Under the pieces are notes generated by a model. The model was given only the letters and a program-made list of their open reading frames with translations. It had not been told where the DNA came from and searched no databases. DNA of 64,000 nt from Hymenoscyphus infarciens (lineage: Eukaryota; Ascomycota; Leotiomycetes; Helotiales; Helotiaceae), in the NCBI GenBank assembly GCA_001414345.1, contig LLCB01000094.1:1-64000 (forward strand), written 5' to 3'. How positions within the stretch are numbered: position 1 is the stretch's first letter; the number at the start of each line of letters is the position of its first letter. Made by a program: the position numbers and the translations under genes. Of this stretch, positions 23,640 to 34,609 are shown piece after piece.

Positions 23640-24205
23640 TTAAGATCGGGTTTTCTTAAAGACCCAGGACACTACGCAAGTTTACTGAGTACTCCTCTAG
23701 ATTTATTTCGGAGTCTTCAAAAATATTCCCGAGTTTCTCGAATTCTCCGAGATGATCTCCGAGAGCTTCGAGATTATTTCTGCATCGTCTAAATATTTCC
23801 GAGATTAGTTCCGAAATCTCTAAATTTAGAAAAAAAGACATCAGAATCTCAAAGACTCAAAGTATATTTTTACTTGGAAATATTTCATAAATGTATATCT
23901 CCGAGTATTTATTTCCGAGTTTATATCATTCCGAGAGTAGTCATAAAAGACATACTTTCGAGCATATTTCTCCGAGTGCTCGGAGAAAACACTCGGAGAA
24001 ATATTCGGACATTATTTTACACGGAAATATCATTTTACTTAAAGTTCCACCGACTAGAGTAAAGTCCGAAGCAAAACAATATCGGCCCTAGGTAATATCT
24101 CCGAGAGAAGTTAATTCTGAGAGACGTAATATCCCGAGCGAAAAAGTGTTATCTCCCAGGTCAAATAATATTTCCGAGTCTCGGAAATCTCTCGGAAATA
24201 TATCT
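23640..24205. repeat. Iterated TCCGAG / CTCGGA tract
   Basis: About fifteen to twenty copies of a short core, TCCGAG (often as TATTTCCGAG or ATCTCCGAG), are scattered in AT-rich sequence. Some are in inverse orientation (CTCGGA at about 23978-23998 and 24180-24195). Spacing is irregular (roughly 15-45 bp), so this is not a simple tandem array. No reading frame is supported. Confidence 0.65.
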
Positions 24206-24656
24206 ACAGTCCCAGCAGCCCCTAACTTCGCAATCTAAACAGTATTTCTAGAGCTAGCGCCAAGTAGCAATGCCCAAACCCTTCTCGCGACCATGTAATA
24301 GATATGTCGAGAGTTAGCGAAAAAGCTAGTAGACGGTAATTCAAGAGGAAGCCAGGGACCTCAGGAGTAAGCCACAAGTAAGCCACGAGTAAGCTACAAG
24401 CAGTCTATCAAAAGACAAGTAATCTAGCAAGTGACGAGTGAGCAAGCAAGCAACGTGTGAGCTGGTAATACCCCTGGGAGCCAAAAACAAGACAAGTATT
24501 TTACAAGCCCGCAGCAAACTGAATAAAAGCGAGATGTCCCAACCACCATTCACTCAACTGCTCTTGAATTTTAGGAATATCGAGGAAAGATCTAGGAACG
24601 ACCCCAACGTCATGAAGCAATCAGAAACAACTTGTCTTGTATATTATCCTTCAAAT
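24206..24656. other. Spacer with short GTAAGCCAC-like repeats
   Basis: Three 11-bp units of the form GTAAGCCACAA/GA lie head to tail at about 24368-24400, followed by loosely similar AAGCAAGC words. The rest is 3' flank of DBP7. No gene is supported. Confidence 0.5.
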
Positions 24657-27248
24657 CTACCCGATATTAAACTCCGAGGCAAGAGACGCATGCTCTTTCG
24701 CCTTCTTCTTCATCATCCTCGCAATATTCCCCCCATCAACCGTCGGAACATCACGATCCGCTTTCCTCTGTTTCCTCTCCAGCTCTCCCTCAACCTTATC
24801 TTCCACCTCTCCTCTCGCTTTCTTCCTAGCAGCAACACTTCTATCCGCCTTGGTCATCTTCGCAGGTCTCAATCCAGGAACCTTGATACTACCAGGTTTA
24901 TCTCTCAAAGCAAACGCCTTTGCCAAATGCCCAAGATGTAAGGACTGCATATTGAAAATATGACGTTCGTTGGCCACGTGTGTGGCGTAGGCTCGAATAT
25001 GACTTTGGTATCCACGACGTGCCATTTCGAGATATTTCGGCGATTCCAAGGTCCATCGTTCGATCTCGAGTTGCCACTCGGTTGCACGCTCCTCCCAGTC
25101 TCTTCCCATACCACCAAAGCCTTTTCGTATTAGATCCTCGGAGGTGTGGTGTGTTAGTGACCTCTTTCCATCTTTGTAACCGGAGCTCAGTATTGAAACA
25201 TATTCCTCTTCTTCGCCTGGCATCAAGAAAATTAATGCTCGACCCTCGCGACCGGCTCTTGCGGTTCGTCCGACTCGATGTAAATGGTCGTCGGCACTGA
25301 ATGGTGGATCATATTCAATGACATAGTCGACATTGGGTAAATCGAGACCACGAGAGGCTACATCGGTACATATTAAAACACAAGGGTCGGTAGATTGAGT
25401 AAATGCTTTGAGGGTTGCGGTACGTATGTTCTGAGCAAGCGATCCGTGTAACTTGTGTAGGATGACTCCGTTTGTCTTGCTCGAAAAGGCTGTCCCGTGG
25501 GCAATGGTGTCTTTTGTCAACTCCGTCCTCACAATTTCGGGAAGTTCGCCGGGGATATCGTCCTCTTCTGATGCCTCAATTGGTCGACTGAACATGGAGA
25601 AATGAAAATCGACTGAATCAGCACAAGAGATGAACACAATTGCCTTCATCACAGAACCCCTTCGAGCAAACGCACGCTTCAAGATCGCAGCAAGTGTCAC
25701 TAGTCGTAATTTGGCGGGAACAATAGCATATGCTTGTTTGAGTTGGGCTGGTGCTGAAAATGCCTTTTCGTCAACCTCCTCGTCGGTACTTGGCTTCTTC
25801 GTAGCATCCTCTTCGGACGGATCTCCTTGAATATGAACCGCATCCTTCAAACTAATCTCCCCCAGTCGCTGAACATTCATTTTCATCGTAGCTGAGCAAA
25901 GAACTGTAATCCTTTTAGATGGCAGAGCCGTGAGATCCAACCCGCTGGCCCGTTGAACATCAAGGGGTCTCCGGCCAATCTTCTCCACAATCCCCTTGAT
26001 CTCTTCCTCGAATCCAAGTTCCATAAGTCGATCTCCTTCATCTAGAACTAACCATCGGACTTGGTTCACCCTCAATACCTCTGTATTATCTAGATGATCT
26101 GCCAGTCTTCCGGGAGTAGCAACAAGGATATTCACACCTTTGCGTAACCTAGCTTTTTCAGATTGTTTACTCTCGCCTCCAATCACCGTTGTACCAACAA
26201 TGAACGGGGCACATCTCAGTAGTTTTTCCAGTACCGAGGCAATTTGCTTGCACAACTCCCGTGTAGGCGCGAGAACAATCGCGAAAAGACCAGAATCTCT
26301 GTGAACTTGTACACCTGACGTACTCATAGATATCAGTCGATCCACAATTGGGAGCAAATATGCCAAAGTCTTTCCAGAACCAGTTTCTGCTTGTATGAAT
26401 GCATCACTATCATCTTTCAGCATTTGTGTTACTGCAGCTTTTTGAATTGCGGTAGGGGCTTTCATATCCATCTTCATCGATAAGTGAGCAGCAAGACGCC
26501 GTGACAGACCTAAATTAGTGAACGTTTCCATTTCCTCGGTAAGGGGTGCATTGGATGGTTTTGCGGGTTCTGTTTCCTCGACGGCTTCATCAAATGTTTT
26601 TTTCGAGGCTGGGTTGAATGTAAAGAGCGAGGAAATGATCGTATCAGGTTTTCCAGCAGACGCATCTTTATTTCTTGGGCGACTGTTATTTGCACCCGAC
26701 GCATAGGATGGTTCGTAATCGTCTTGAAATGTGGTGCTCCGGTTTCCTCCAATTTTTATGCTACCCGGGGGTAATTTTCCAGATACAATCGCAGGTCTGG
26801 TTTCTTCTTGTATAGGTTTACTTCGAGAACCGCCAATATTTATACTGCCGGGTGGAAGCTTACCAGCAACAAATACAGTTCGAGTCTCTTCCTCAAAAGT
26901 CGTCTTTCGTGATGCCCCACCAACATTTATGCTTCCAGATGGAAGTTTCCCAGAAACAACTGCTGCAATGTTTGGGTTATCTTTGCGAACAGTGGTGCTT
27001 TCGACTCGTTGTCTTTTCGCTGGTCGAGCAGATGCCTCTGGCCCGATATATTCCTCCTTCCTAGGTTCGTGCCTTCGTTCCTGGAATATCTCTCGCTCGT
27101 GAGGTTGCTGCGACTGAGTAGGTCGTGGACCACGAGCTTCTCGCTTTGCGGCCAATCGATCCTTCCACCGTCCTCCTTGTATTACTTTTTTGGCGAGAAT
27201 TGGAGCGTCACCAATCTCGAAATTCATCAGCATCCCATCGTCGGCCAT
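24657..27248 (-). CDS. DBP7: ATP-dependent RNA helicase DBP7 (DEAD-box)
   Basis: Single exon, 863 aa. ATG 27248 is chosen because MADDGMLMNFEI is the usual Dbp7 start; the frame is open further upstream but without ATG. The N-terminal 250 residues are poorly conserved and contain three copies of GKLPPGSINIGG-like repeats (about 99-171). The helicase core shows AETGSGKT (Walker A, 290-294), APTRELC, ATPGR and DEGD at 403-406 in place of DEAD, then SAT and [10 protein letters not shown]. The C-terminus is basic with a GFGGMGRDWEERATEWQ stretch. In yeast Dbp7 acts in the nucleolus in early 60S assembly (family knowledge). It is divergent from PAN6, 335 bp apart. Confidence 0.95.
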   Translation of the reverse strand: MADDGMLMNFEIGDAPILAKKVIQGGRWKDRLAAKREARGPRPTQSQQPHEREIFQERRHEPRKEEYIGPEASARPAKRQRVESTTVRKDNPNIAAVVSGKLPSGSINVGGASRKTTFEEETRTVFVAGKLPPGSINIGGSRSKPIQEETRPAIVSGKLPPGSIKIGGNRSTTFQDDYEPSYASGANNSRPRNKDASAGKPDTIISSLFTFNPASKKTFDEAVEETEPAKPSNAPLTEEMETFTNLGLSRRLAAHLSMKMDMKAPTAIQKAAVTQMLKDDSDAFIQAETGSGKTLAYLLPIVDRLISMSTSGVQVHRDSGLFAIVLAPTRELCKQIASVLEKLLRCAPFIVGTTVIGGESKQSEKARLRKGVNILVATPGRLADHLDNTEVLRVNQVRWLVLDEGDRLMELGFEEEIKGIVEKIGRRPLDVQRASGLDLTALPSKRITVLCSATMKMNVQRLGEISLKDAVHIQGDPSEEDATKKPSTDEEVDEKAFSAPAQLKQAYAIVPAKLRLVTLAAILKRAFARRGSVMKAIVFISCADSVDFHFSMFSRPIEASEEDDIPGELPEIVRTELTKDTIAHGTAFSSKTNGVILHKLHGSLAQNIRTATLKAFTQSTDPCVLICTDVASRGLDLPNVDYVIEYDPPFSADDHLHRVGRTARAGREGRALIFLMPGEEEEYVSILSSGYKDGKRSLTHHTSEDLIRKGFGGMGRDWEERATEWQLEIERWTLESPKYLEMARRGYQSHIRAYATHVANERHIFNMQSLHLGHLAKAFALRDKPGSIKVPGLRPAKMTKADRSVAARKKARGEVEDKVEGELERKQRKADRDVPTVDGGNIARMMKKKAKEHASLASEFNIG

Positions 27249-27583
27249 GACTGCGATTTGTTCGTGGGAGTTCGTGGGGAGGTTGTTGTGTAAATCCGCC
27301 GGCACTCTGGTCTCGAAAAGTTTCCGCCTTATTGAAAAATTATGAGCACGGACTTCGAGGTCCCCGCCAGTTCGGGCCGATGTCTCCGAGCTCGGCAGCC
27401 GAGGTCCGATCTCGACAGCTCCAAAATTGTTTCGAGACTTCAAAATACACCGCAGTTACCATCACAGCATGACTCCTCTTTTAAAAACACTTCACGATGG
27501 ACCCTAAGTGGGTGCAGTCCGTTCCCTTTCTATTCACCAATCTCATCGCAACATAATTCGAGACCAATTGAGCAACAGCAACC
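27249..27583. promoter_or_regulatory. Divergent promoter, DBP7 / PAN6
   Basis: 335 bp between start codons, so both promoters and 5' UTRs lie here. No TATA box is obvious. Confidence 0.5.
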
Positions 27584-28732
27584 ATGCCGCCCAGCAGAAG
27601 GCTTTTCAGTGCTCGGCTAGGTCCTCTCTCTTACAACCCGCAATGGCAAAGCACAGCTAGCCTCAACGCCGTTCGCGCAATACACGATCGAAGAAGGATA
27701 CCAGTTATACCCAATACCTCGATCAAAATTTTTCGAGAGGTTCCCGAACTTCGAATATGGCGTCGCAAACAACTCCTCGACCACAGGTCAGTTGGTCTTG
27801 TGCCAACCATGGGAGCTTTGCATCAAGGCCACCTCTCCTTGATTCGAATGGCAGCTGCTGAAAGCCACTCAGTGGTTGTGAGCATATACGTTAACCCCAC
27901 CCAATTCGGCGTACACGAGGATCTCGACAGTTATCCGAAGACATGGGCAACCGATTGCGAGATGCTGAAAGATTTGGATAAGGAACTTGCAGGAGATGGA
28001 CGCAATCTGGGCACAGTTGCCGCGGTTTTTGCACCAACAACGGATGTCATGTATCCAAGCGGACCACCAAGCCAGGAGGTTGATGGGAAAGGAAGCTTTG
28101 TCACGATAACCCCGGTGGGAGAGTTTTTAGAGGGCGCAAGCAGACCTACATTCTTTCGAGGGGTTGCTACAGTTTGCATGAAACTGTTCAATATCGTCAT
28201 GCCGGAAAAAGTTTACTTTGGCCAGAAAGATGTACAACAAACCGTGGTGATCAAGAAAATGGTCAAGGACTTTTGGCACAATACAGAAGTGGTGATTGGG
28301 GAAACACAGAGGGAGCATGACGGCTTGGCATTGAGTTCGAGAAATGTATACCTGGGCACAAGAAGACGAATTGTTGCTACGACATTGTCGAAAGCTCTGC
28401 GGGTAGCTGAGACAGCATACCTCCGTGGTGGACGGTCAAGAGACGAACTGTTGGGACCTGCTGGGGAGTTGACAAGGCTGATTCTCCAAGAACAGTACCA
28501 ATTGAAACCCGAAGAAAGAGTGAAATTCGAGGTGGACTATCTCTCTCTTGCGGACCCTGAAACTATGGAGGAATTAGAGGAAGTGGACGAGTCGAGAGGT
28601 GCAATTCTCAGCGGTGCTGTCAAAATGCTTCCTGTCGAGTCTCCACAGTTAGGGGAGGATCTTGGTTTATCTGGAGGCCCATCTGTACGTTTGATTGATA
28701 ATATTATCTTGAAGCCTGTAAAAGTAGAATAG
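27584..28732 (+). CDS. PAN6: Pantothenate synthetase (pantoate--beta-alanine ligase)
   Basis: Single exon, 382 aa. The enzyme joins pantoate and beta-alanine with ATP to make pantothenate, the precursor of coenzyme A. Diagnostic motifs are PTMGALHQGH (74-83, HIGH-like nucleotide site), SIYVNPTQF (100-108), EVYFGQKD-type VYFGQKDVQQ (about 210) and REHDGLALSSRN (about 245). The length exceeds bacterial PanC (about 280) because of an N-terminal extension of about 45 residues and a fungal insert after KDLDKELAGDGRN. The extension is basic, Ser/Arg-rich and free of acidic residues (MPPSRRLFSARLGPLSY), so mitochondrial import is possible (inference). Confidence 0.95.
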   Translation: MPPSRRLFSARLGPLSYNPQWQSTASLNAVRAIHDRRRIPVIPNTSIKIFREVPELRIWRRKQLLDHRSVGLVPTMGALHQGHLSLIRMAAAESHSVVVSIYVNPTQFGVHEDLDSYPKTWATDCEMLKDLDKELAGDGRNLGTVAAVFAPTTDVMYPSGPPSQEVDGKGSFVTITPVGEFLEGASRPTFFRGVATVCMKLFNIVMPEKVYFGQKDVQQTVVIKKMVKDFWHNTEVVIGETQREHDGLALSSRNVYLGTRRRIVATTLSKALRVAETAYLRGGRSRDELLGPAGELTRLILQEQYQLKPEERVKFEVDYLSLADPETMEELEEVDESRGAILSGAVKMLPVESPQLGEDLGLSGGPSVRLIDNIILKPVKVE

Positions 28733-29286
28733 TTCATCCGATGATATAGAAAAGATAGTCCTGGTGGAATGGCCTATCAGACAAGTGGACATATAATCTA
28801 TTTTAGTCTCAATTAGGTAGGAACTATATTTCTGAGGCAGTTCTTATCAAAACAGAACAATAATTATACGCATCAATATCTGTGGTAGTAAATAGCTCTC
28901 GTTCTTTCTGTTTTTGCTCTAGGTTAGAATAAGCAAACTTGAAAATACAGGGTCATGTGACGGCAGCTACAAAATTCCGGCCTTCTTCTCCGACCTGTCT
29001 CCATCTTTCCTACATTATTACTTACTTCCAAGCTCACGAACAATCCGGTTCTCACGAAACTAGATAGGGTACGATGTTCTCAAAGACATACAACCCATGA
29101 ACACGTACGGCAAAACTTGTTGCCATTCCTCTCCCCATCTGACGATGTTTTGACGAGAAAATATTTTATCGGCTGCATCATTCTAGAACAATTCATCTGA
29201 CCAAGAAAGTCCACCACAAAGGATTCCTATGCAAGGCAATTTGAAAGACTATTTCATACTGTATATACATCTCTTCTGTCTTTAAC
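28733..29286. other. Spacer with promoter of Zn2Cys6 gene
   Basis: Spacer in tandem orientation. No gene is supported; the right end must hold the promoter of the regulator that starts at 29287. Confidence 0.45.
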
Positions 29287-32253
29287 ATGGAAACTCATCC
29301 CGGGCCCTCTCATGATGTATTATTTCCCCTAAAAAAGTACCTCTGCGGGGCGCAGGAAGGCTGACACGCAATTTTTAGAGAGCCCAGAATACCCCCCGAC
29401 CTCATGCGAGTAAGGCTTGTAATGAGTGTAAGCAACAAAAGGTACGTTTCGAGTCACTTCGATCTTCTCAGATTGCCTGACATCCACAACGTTGGGTTCA
29501 AATTCCGGTGGCTGGGCTGGACTAATTGCTTCAGCTGAGATGTAATGCAAAATTGGATCCGAAAGGATGCGCACGTTGCCAGCGACTGGGACTCGTATGC
29601 GCAGTTCAGAATGGATTCAAGCGTATAAACAAGCGCCAGTAAGTGTTTCCGTTTTCCTGCAGGTCAATTGATCATAAATAACCTGTAGCAGAAAATCCGA
29701 AATCCTTCAACAAGAAAACCAATTATTGAGACAGCAACTCGGCTCGGTGTTTTCCGCCAGTGATCCTAGGGTTTCTACTTCCCCAAGTGCGGTAGCTTCT
29801 CACTCGCCTTTGAGTCCTATGAGTAGACAAGGAACTCATGAACCTAGTATACAACAACCAGGGCCTAGCATTTCTTTACCGGAAGTCTCTACGGCTATTG
29901 ATGTGCCAGTTCAATTGCCAGTTAACTTGAATACGACTTTACCTAGAACTTTGGATGATATTGTCTTGCAATCGGATGAGATAGACGAAATTTTTGAATT
30001 GTAAGTCTTCGTTTGAACTCTCCCTCCCTCCACTCATCTTGTTATGTTAGCTAATGCCATTTTTAACATAATAGATACTTCTCACATTATGCAAAGCATT
30101 TGCCATTCTTGGACTGTCAGCGTTCAGAGTCACCTAATGCATTTTATGCTCGATCACCGTTGTTGTTTTGGGCGATAATCAGTGCGGGAGCGAGAAGATA
30201 CCCCCGAAACCCCGCATTGCTTTTCTCCCTCTCCGAGCCTTTGTTGAAGTTGGTGGGTATTCTCCGAATTCTATTTCCCTCTTCCTGGTTGTTTCAGAAG
30301 GATTGGGACACTATTTCCTCCTCGGGCAGATTTGTTTCCTCCCCACTACCCTGTTGCAATACTGACTGCGAGAATTTCCGCAGGGTTGGTCCGCCATGCA
30401 AATTTCTGGCGCAGTTATCCCCAACATTCAAGGATTACTTATTCTATCTACTTGGCCCTTTCCCACGAACACCACCAGCCGAGATGGTACTTTTACTCTG
30501 AGTGGCATGGCTGTAAACCTAGCGCTCCAGATTGGGTTACATGTTCCACTTCAGGGCCAGGAGTATTCACGTACCAGGATCGACTTGAGTAATGACAGTC
30601 TTGCGCGCCGGGTTCAATTGTGGTCTTTTTGTGTTGTAGTACATCAGAAGTAAGTAACTAAAGCTGTGAACTCCAGGGTATATACTGATTTCAATAGAGC
30701 TGCATGCGCGTTGGGATATTCTATCACCCTCCCACTCAATCTCTTTCAGCAAAAATTGGATGTCAGTGGCCTCATGTGTCTTGCCCCACGCAGTCTATCA
30801 TTGGAGGTAAAGATTGCCGGGATTATAGGGAGATTTAACGCCGTGTTTTCCGAGTTCAATTTCGATGATCTACAACCCCAAGCTCAAGTTGCACCATCGA
30901 TGATGTTGAATGTCTTTGAAGCCCAACTTGAAGAACTCTCAGCTGAAGTTCATTCTCTTTCAGGTAACAGCATATTTTTGCCCCTTCCTGAATTCTTTTA
31001 CTTATGGCAGTGATTTATTTAGACTTGGAAGATTTATATTTCCAGATAGCGCAACTTCAATTGCGAATATATTACCTTCGTTGTCCTCAAAACGAAGTTT
31101 TCTCTCTCAATCTGCTCAAGTTGTACACCACCGCCATCAATATCATCGAGAAAATCAACTATATTGATTTAGAAACAAAAAACTTTGCGAGCTTTTGCCC
31201 TCACCGTGCGTCACAATTTCTTACATGCCCTTAAAAATCACCATATCCTTAGTTCCACTGGCGGCACCAGGGGATGCAGGAGTTCGTAACTGGTCAAGAG
31301 CAGAGTACCTCGACCCTGTTTCCTCGATTGTTCGACCAAGACTCGGAAAACCAGTTCGATTATCCTCGAACAATTAAATGCATGTTGCCTTTATTATTCT
31401 AAAGGAGTTGGGAGGTTTGCAGAAGGGCAAGTGCCTCGGACTACAGTCACGGATTCCTGCAAACCCTAGTGCGGCCCCCGTTCATCTCAATCTTGCCAAT
31501 GAACAAAGACTAACTTCTCCCATTTCTAGACGTATATAGGATGATGACGCTAGCTGCTGCAACAATTCTACGAGTCCTAAAAACACCCTTGTCCTCAAAC
31601 ATCAGTGAGCAAAAGCAAGGCGTTTCTGCATTCTTCCTCGCGATTTCTCTCCTAAAGAGGATTTCGATATATAACAATGACATGCCGAGTCGCATGACAG
31701 GGATTTTCTCTCAGCTCTGGACTTCACAGAAAGCGTTTAGGGCCGATGGTGACCAACGTTCTTCCACCGCATTAAGAATTCAAAGTCGGCTGTCGATGAG
31801 TTTGTTGCATGATACTATGTGGTGGTGGTAAGTTCAACCAATATGCAAGCAAGTGAAAAAGAACTTTCGCTAATGCCTCCGTTATCACAGGCGTGAAGAA
31901 TTTGGTGGGGTGCAAACTCTTGACCCAAAGCCAGCTAGGACTAGAGGTAAGATTTCACATGATTTCCCGAGAATACTGATTTCTAACATCTGATAGAGCA
32001 ACAAATGGACCAGTCCTCATCCAACAACATACCCAGCGCTTCAGCTCCAAGCAGCTCCCAGCTCACCACCGCCAGCGATAACAATCTTGTCAATATGAGA
32101 AACAATAACATGCCTGACCTGAATGTGGTTCCACAAGATGCACCAATGGATGGCCTCTTTCTCAATGACGATTCGTTCTCCTTCATCTGGGGCCAGACCG
32201 ATCATGGCTTTGAGTCGATGGTTGAACTATTCCCTGACTCGTGGCCTCTCTGA
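29287..32253 (+). CDS. Zn(II)2Cys6 transcription factor (Leu3/War1-like)
   Basis: Twelve exons give one consistent frame: 29287..29316, 29379..29441, 29535..29638, 29692..30000, 30075..30252, 30298..30333, 30384..30649, 30698..30963, 31011..31205, 31530..31827, 31891..31946, 31997..32253; 685 aa. Splicing of exons 2 and 3 rebuilds the zinc cluster C-x2-C-x6-C-x8-C-x2-C-x6-C (residues 24-51), followed by a coiled linker (SEILQQENQLLRQQL). The fungal regulatory domain follows, with EIFELYFSHYAKHLPFLD, LLILSTWPFPTNTTS and GMAVNLALQIGLHVP. The tail is Asn/Ser-rich and ends in acidic SFSFIWGQTDHGFE. Exons 6 and 7 (weak donors GTGGGT and GTTTCC) and the 324-nt intron 9 are the least certain. A nuclear regulator; the target is unknown. 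Confidence 0.8.
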
Positions 32254-33850
32254 TCTTGCATTGGCATCGGAACGGGAAGCAATTCGGCTCGCATTTGGAA
32301 TGTTTCTCCAATCCACCCGACCCGACCCCAACCTTCGGCTAGGCCAGATCAACGGCTTCATCATCCCTTCGTGTTGCATTGGTACCTTTCCGAGTGGTCC
32401 ATCTTACGAGTAAGCTCAAAATTGATGTTACAAGTCAACGAAATGAAGTTAGACTTGCCGAGTCAAAGGAACATCCGGTGAAGCAATCCAAGTTGAAGGG
32501 GATCTGGCTTGTTTTTGGCATGTTAGAGTGCGATGTCATGATGTCATACTCCGAAGAAGTGCATAGCAGCAATTACTATGAAGCAAGCACGTGGTACGAG
32601 GTTTTCGGGATGTACGGAATAGTTCTACCACGATGCAGGCAGCCGAATTCCAGAAATCTTAACACGACAACCGAGTCGATGAAAGCTTCACTAAGAATAC
32701 CCGAGCCTACGGAGGTAGAGATATCTCTTATTCAACTACATGCCTCATGCCTCACAGAAGAGTCTTTTAGGGCTTGCATGCCCCCCATATTGAGGAGAGC
32801 GTGGATTCACAAGGCTGCAAGGCGTTTTAGTGGTGCGACATGAGGCTGTGCTGCAGAGCGTCAATGTGCCAACAATATCATTGCATTACACGCTACAATC
32901 AAACCTGATCGATCACTGGATATCTTTCTCTTTCATCAATATCGAACTACTATAAAACATTTATTCAGGTTTCCTCGCAGAATATGACGTTTTTGGGGTT
33001 CTGGTGACTTCTTTCGCTACCCCCACGACCCCCCTTTTGTGCCTCGGTGTCGACCCAATTACACAGCCCCGGGAAGCGAATCCGGCCCCCGGGTCCAGGG
33101 GCTCTGCGCCTCTTTGTCTCAAGGTCTTGTATAATCTTCACCGGGCATTGGTGAACAAAAATACCAGACGGAGATGAGAAAATCCGTATAATTGGTTCTT
33201 TAACCGCGACTCACAGATCGCAAATATATTCCCGAATTTACAAGCTACAACATCCTCTTGCATTGCCCTACCGGAAATGTCCCAGATGGATAGAACAAAC
33301 CGGGGGGTTTCCGAGATAGGATTACAGCCTTACCGCAGCCGATCAGCTTCTTATCAAACATCTTGCCGAGTGGCAAATATGTTTAATACACCTTCTCTCT
33401 CCTGTTTCTTTGATTACTGTCACTGATACAAGCGCTATCATTCGGTTGAGATGCCGGGGGTTACGGGTCATGGATCCGGATGCCCTGTCGAACAAAGCAT
33501 CGGGCGGTTTGAGAAGGCAGCCGCGCAGAGTCAAACGCCTCGGTGAGGACATTCAAACTGGGAGGGAGGATGCTGTGCAAGAAGGGAGGTGGTCTTGTGA
33601 GGGATTTGGAGTGTTTCTGAGACCACTCACGGATTTTCTCGTGGTGTGGGGCAGGTCCTTCCACAGAGGATGTTTATATAATAGGGGTTCTTCCTCTGTG
33701 GATGTAAGCTTTCTTCAGCACCAGAAGCCAATTCAAATGACTCACTTATTATTGTTATGATTGGTGTCAGTCTCTGAGTGTTTGCCTTTCCGAATGCTTA
33801 CTCGAAGCGGACTTATCGTTGAGAGTCGAGAGGCGGGAAGGACCGACGAT
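32254..33850. other. Intergenic, no gene supported
   Basis: About 1.6 kb. A 465-nt plus-strand frame at 32379 has no recognisable family and lies where a 3' UTR is expected. A perfect 11-bp inverted repeat (TCCACAGAGGA at 33660-33670, its complement at 33692-33702) can form a hairpin. A GC-richer patch lies at 33000-33110. Confidence 0.4.
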
Positions 33851-34609
33851 ATGGCTGAGGATAACCGTTCCACTGAAGCGCGTTGGGGGACCCCAGCCCA
33901 TACTACAAGGTACCATAACCTTCTTTGGAGCCGAGTGGAAATAAGCACCTTGACCTACTTATAACTGACCATGCAACTTAGTTCCTCGACTGTTGCTTCA
34001 CATCGTCAACTCTCTCTTAGTCCAAGATCAGCGGGAAATGGACAACAACAACAACAATACGCCGCACAACAACTCTCTCAAAGTGCAGATGATGTATCCT
34101 CAAACCATTCCCCCTACGTTGCCACTCCACCGAACCACTTCTCAGTCTCCCCCTTAGGGGACCACCCACAACCACAAGACTATTTCAATAACCCAACTAC
34201 GCAACCATATTTCCCTCCCACCACAGGAGCTTACCAACCTCCCTATTCCTCGCCTTACCACCCACCATCCTACCCACCACCCCTTCAACTCTCACAACAG
34301 CACCAATACTACACCTCCCCAACTCAGGAACCAGAATCCATTCGTCGATACTCAGTGGGAACAAGAGATGGGCCATGGAGTCCAGCAGCGGGGTCCCCAT
34401 CATCTGGTCAAACAGATAGGAAGAGGACGTTCCCAGAATTTCAAGAGTTTGGCGAGGTGACAAGAGATAGGCAATACCCTGATAAAATGGAGGAGGAACT
34501 GGAGAGGGAGCTGGAGAGAACGAAGGAAGGAAAGGCGGAAGGAGAAAGAGACAAGAAGAGAAAGAAGACTAGGGGACGGAGATCCAGACCCCGAGGCAGA
34601 GGGGATTAG
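33851..34609 (+). CDS. Uncharacterised Q/P/Y-rich low-complexity protein
   Basis: Two exons, join(33851..33909, 33982..34609), with a 72-nt intron; 228 aa. The ATG at 33851 opens MAEDNRSTEARWGTPAHTTS. The middle is rich in Gln, Pro, Ser and Tyr (GQQQQQYAAQQL; YFPPTTGAYQPPYSSPYHPP). The C-terminus turns sharply charged, with a short helix EEELERELERTKEGKAEGER and a basic RGRRSRPRGRGD end. No domain is recognised; the composition suggests a disordered, nucleic-acid-associated protein. Just past the stop another frame reads a coding-like acidic/Gly tail across a G8 run, so the true C-terminus may be longer (see findings). Confidence 0.55.

Noticed and set aside
32379..32843. 154-aa plus-strand ORF after the Zn2Cys6 gene
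   Set aside because: No family, no good start context and positioned as 3' UTR; not supported as a gene.
33660..33702. 11-bp perfect inverted repeat considered as a mini-element
   Set aside because: No target duplication and very short; kept only as a note in the intergenic entry.
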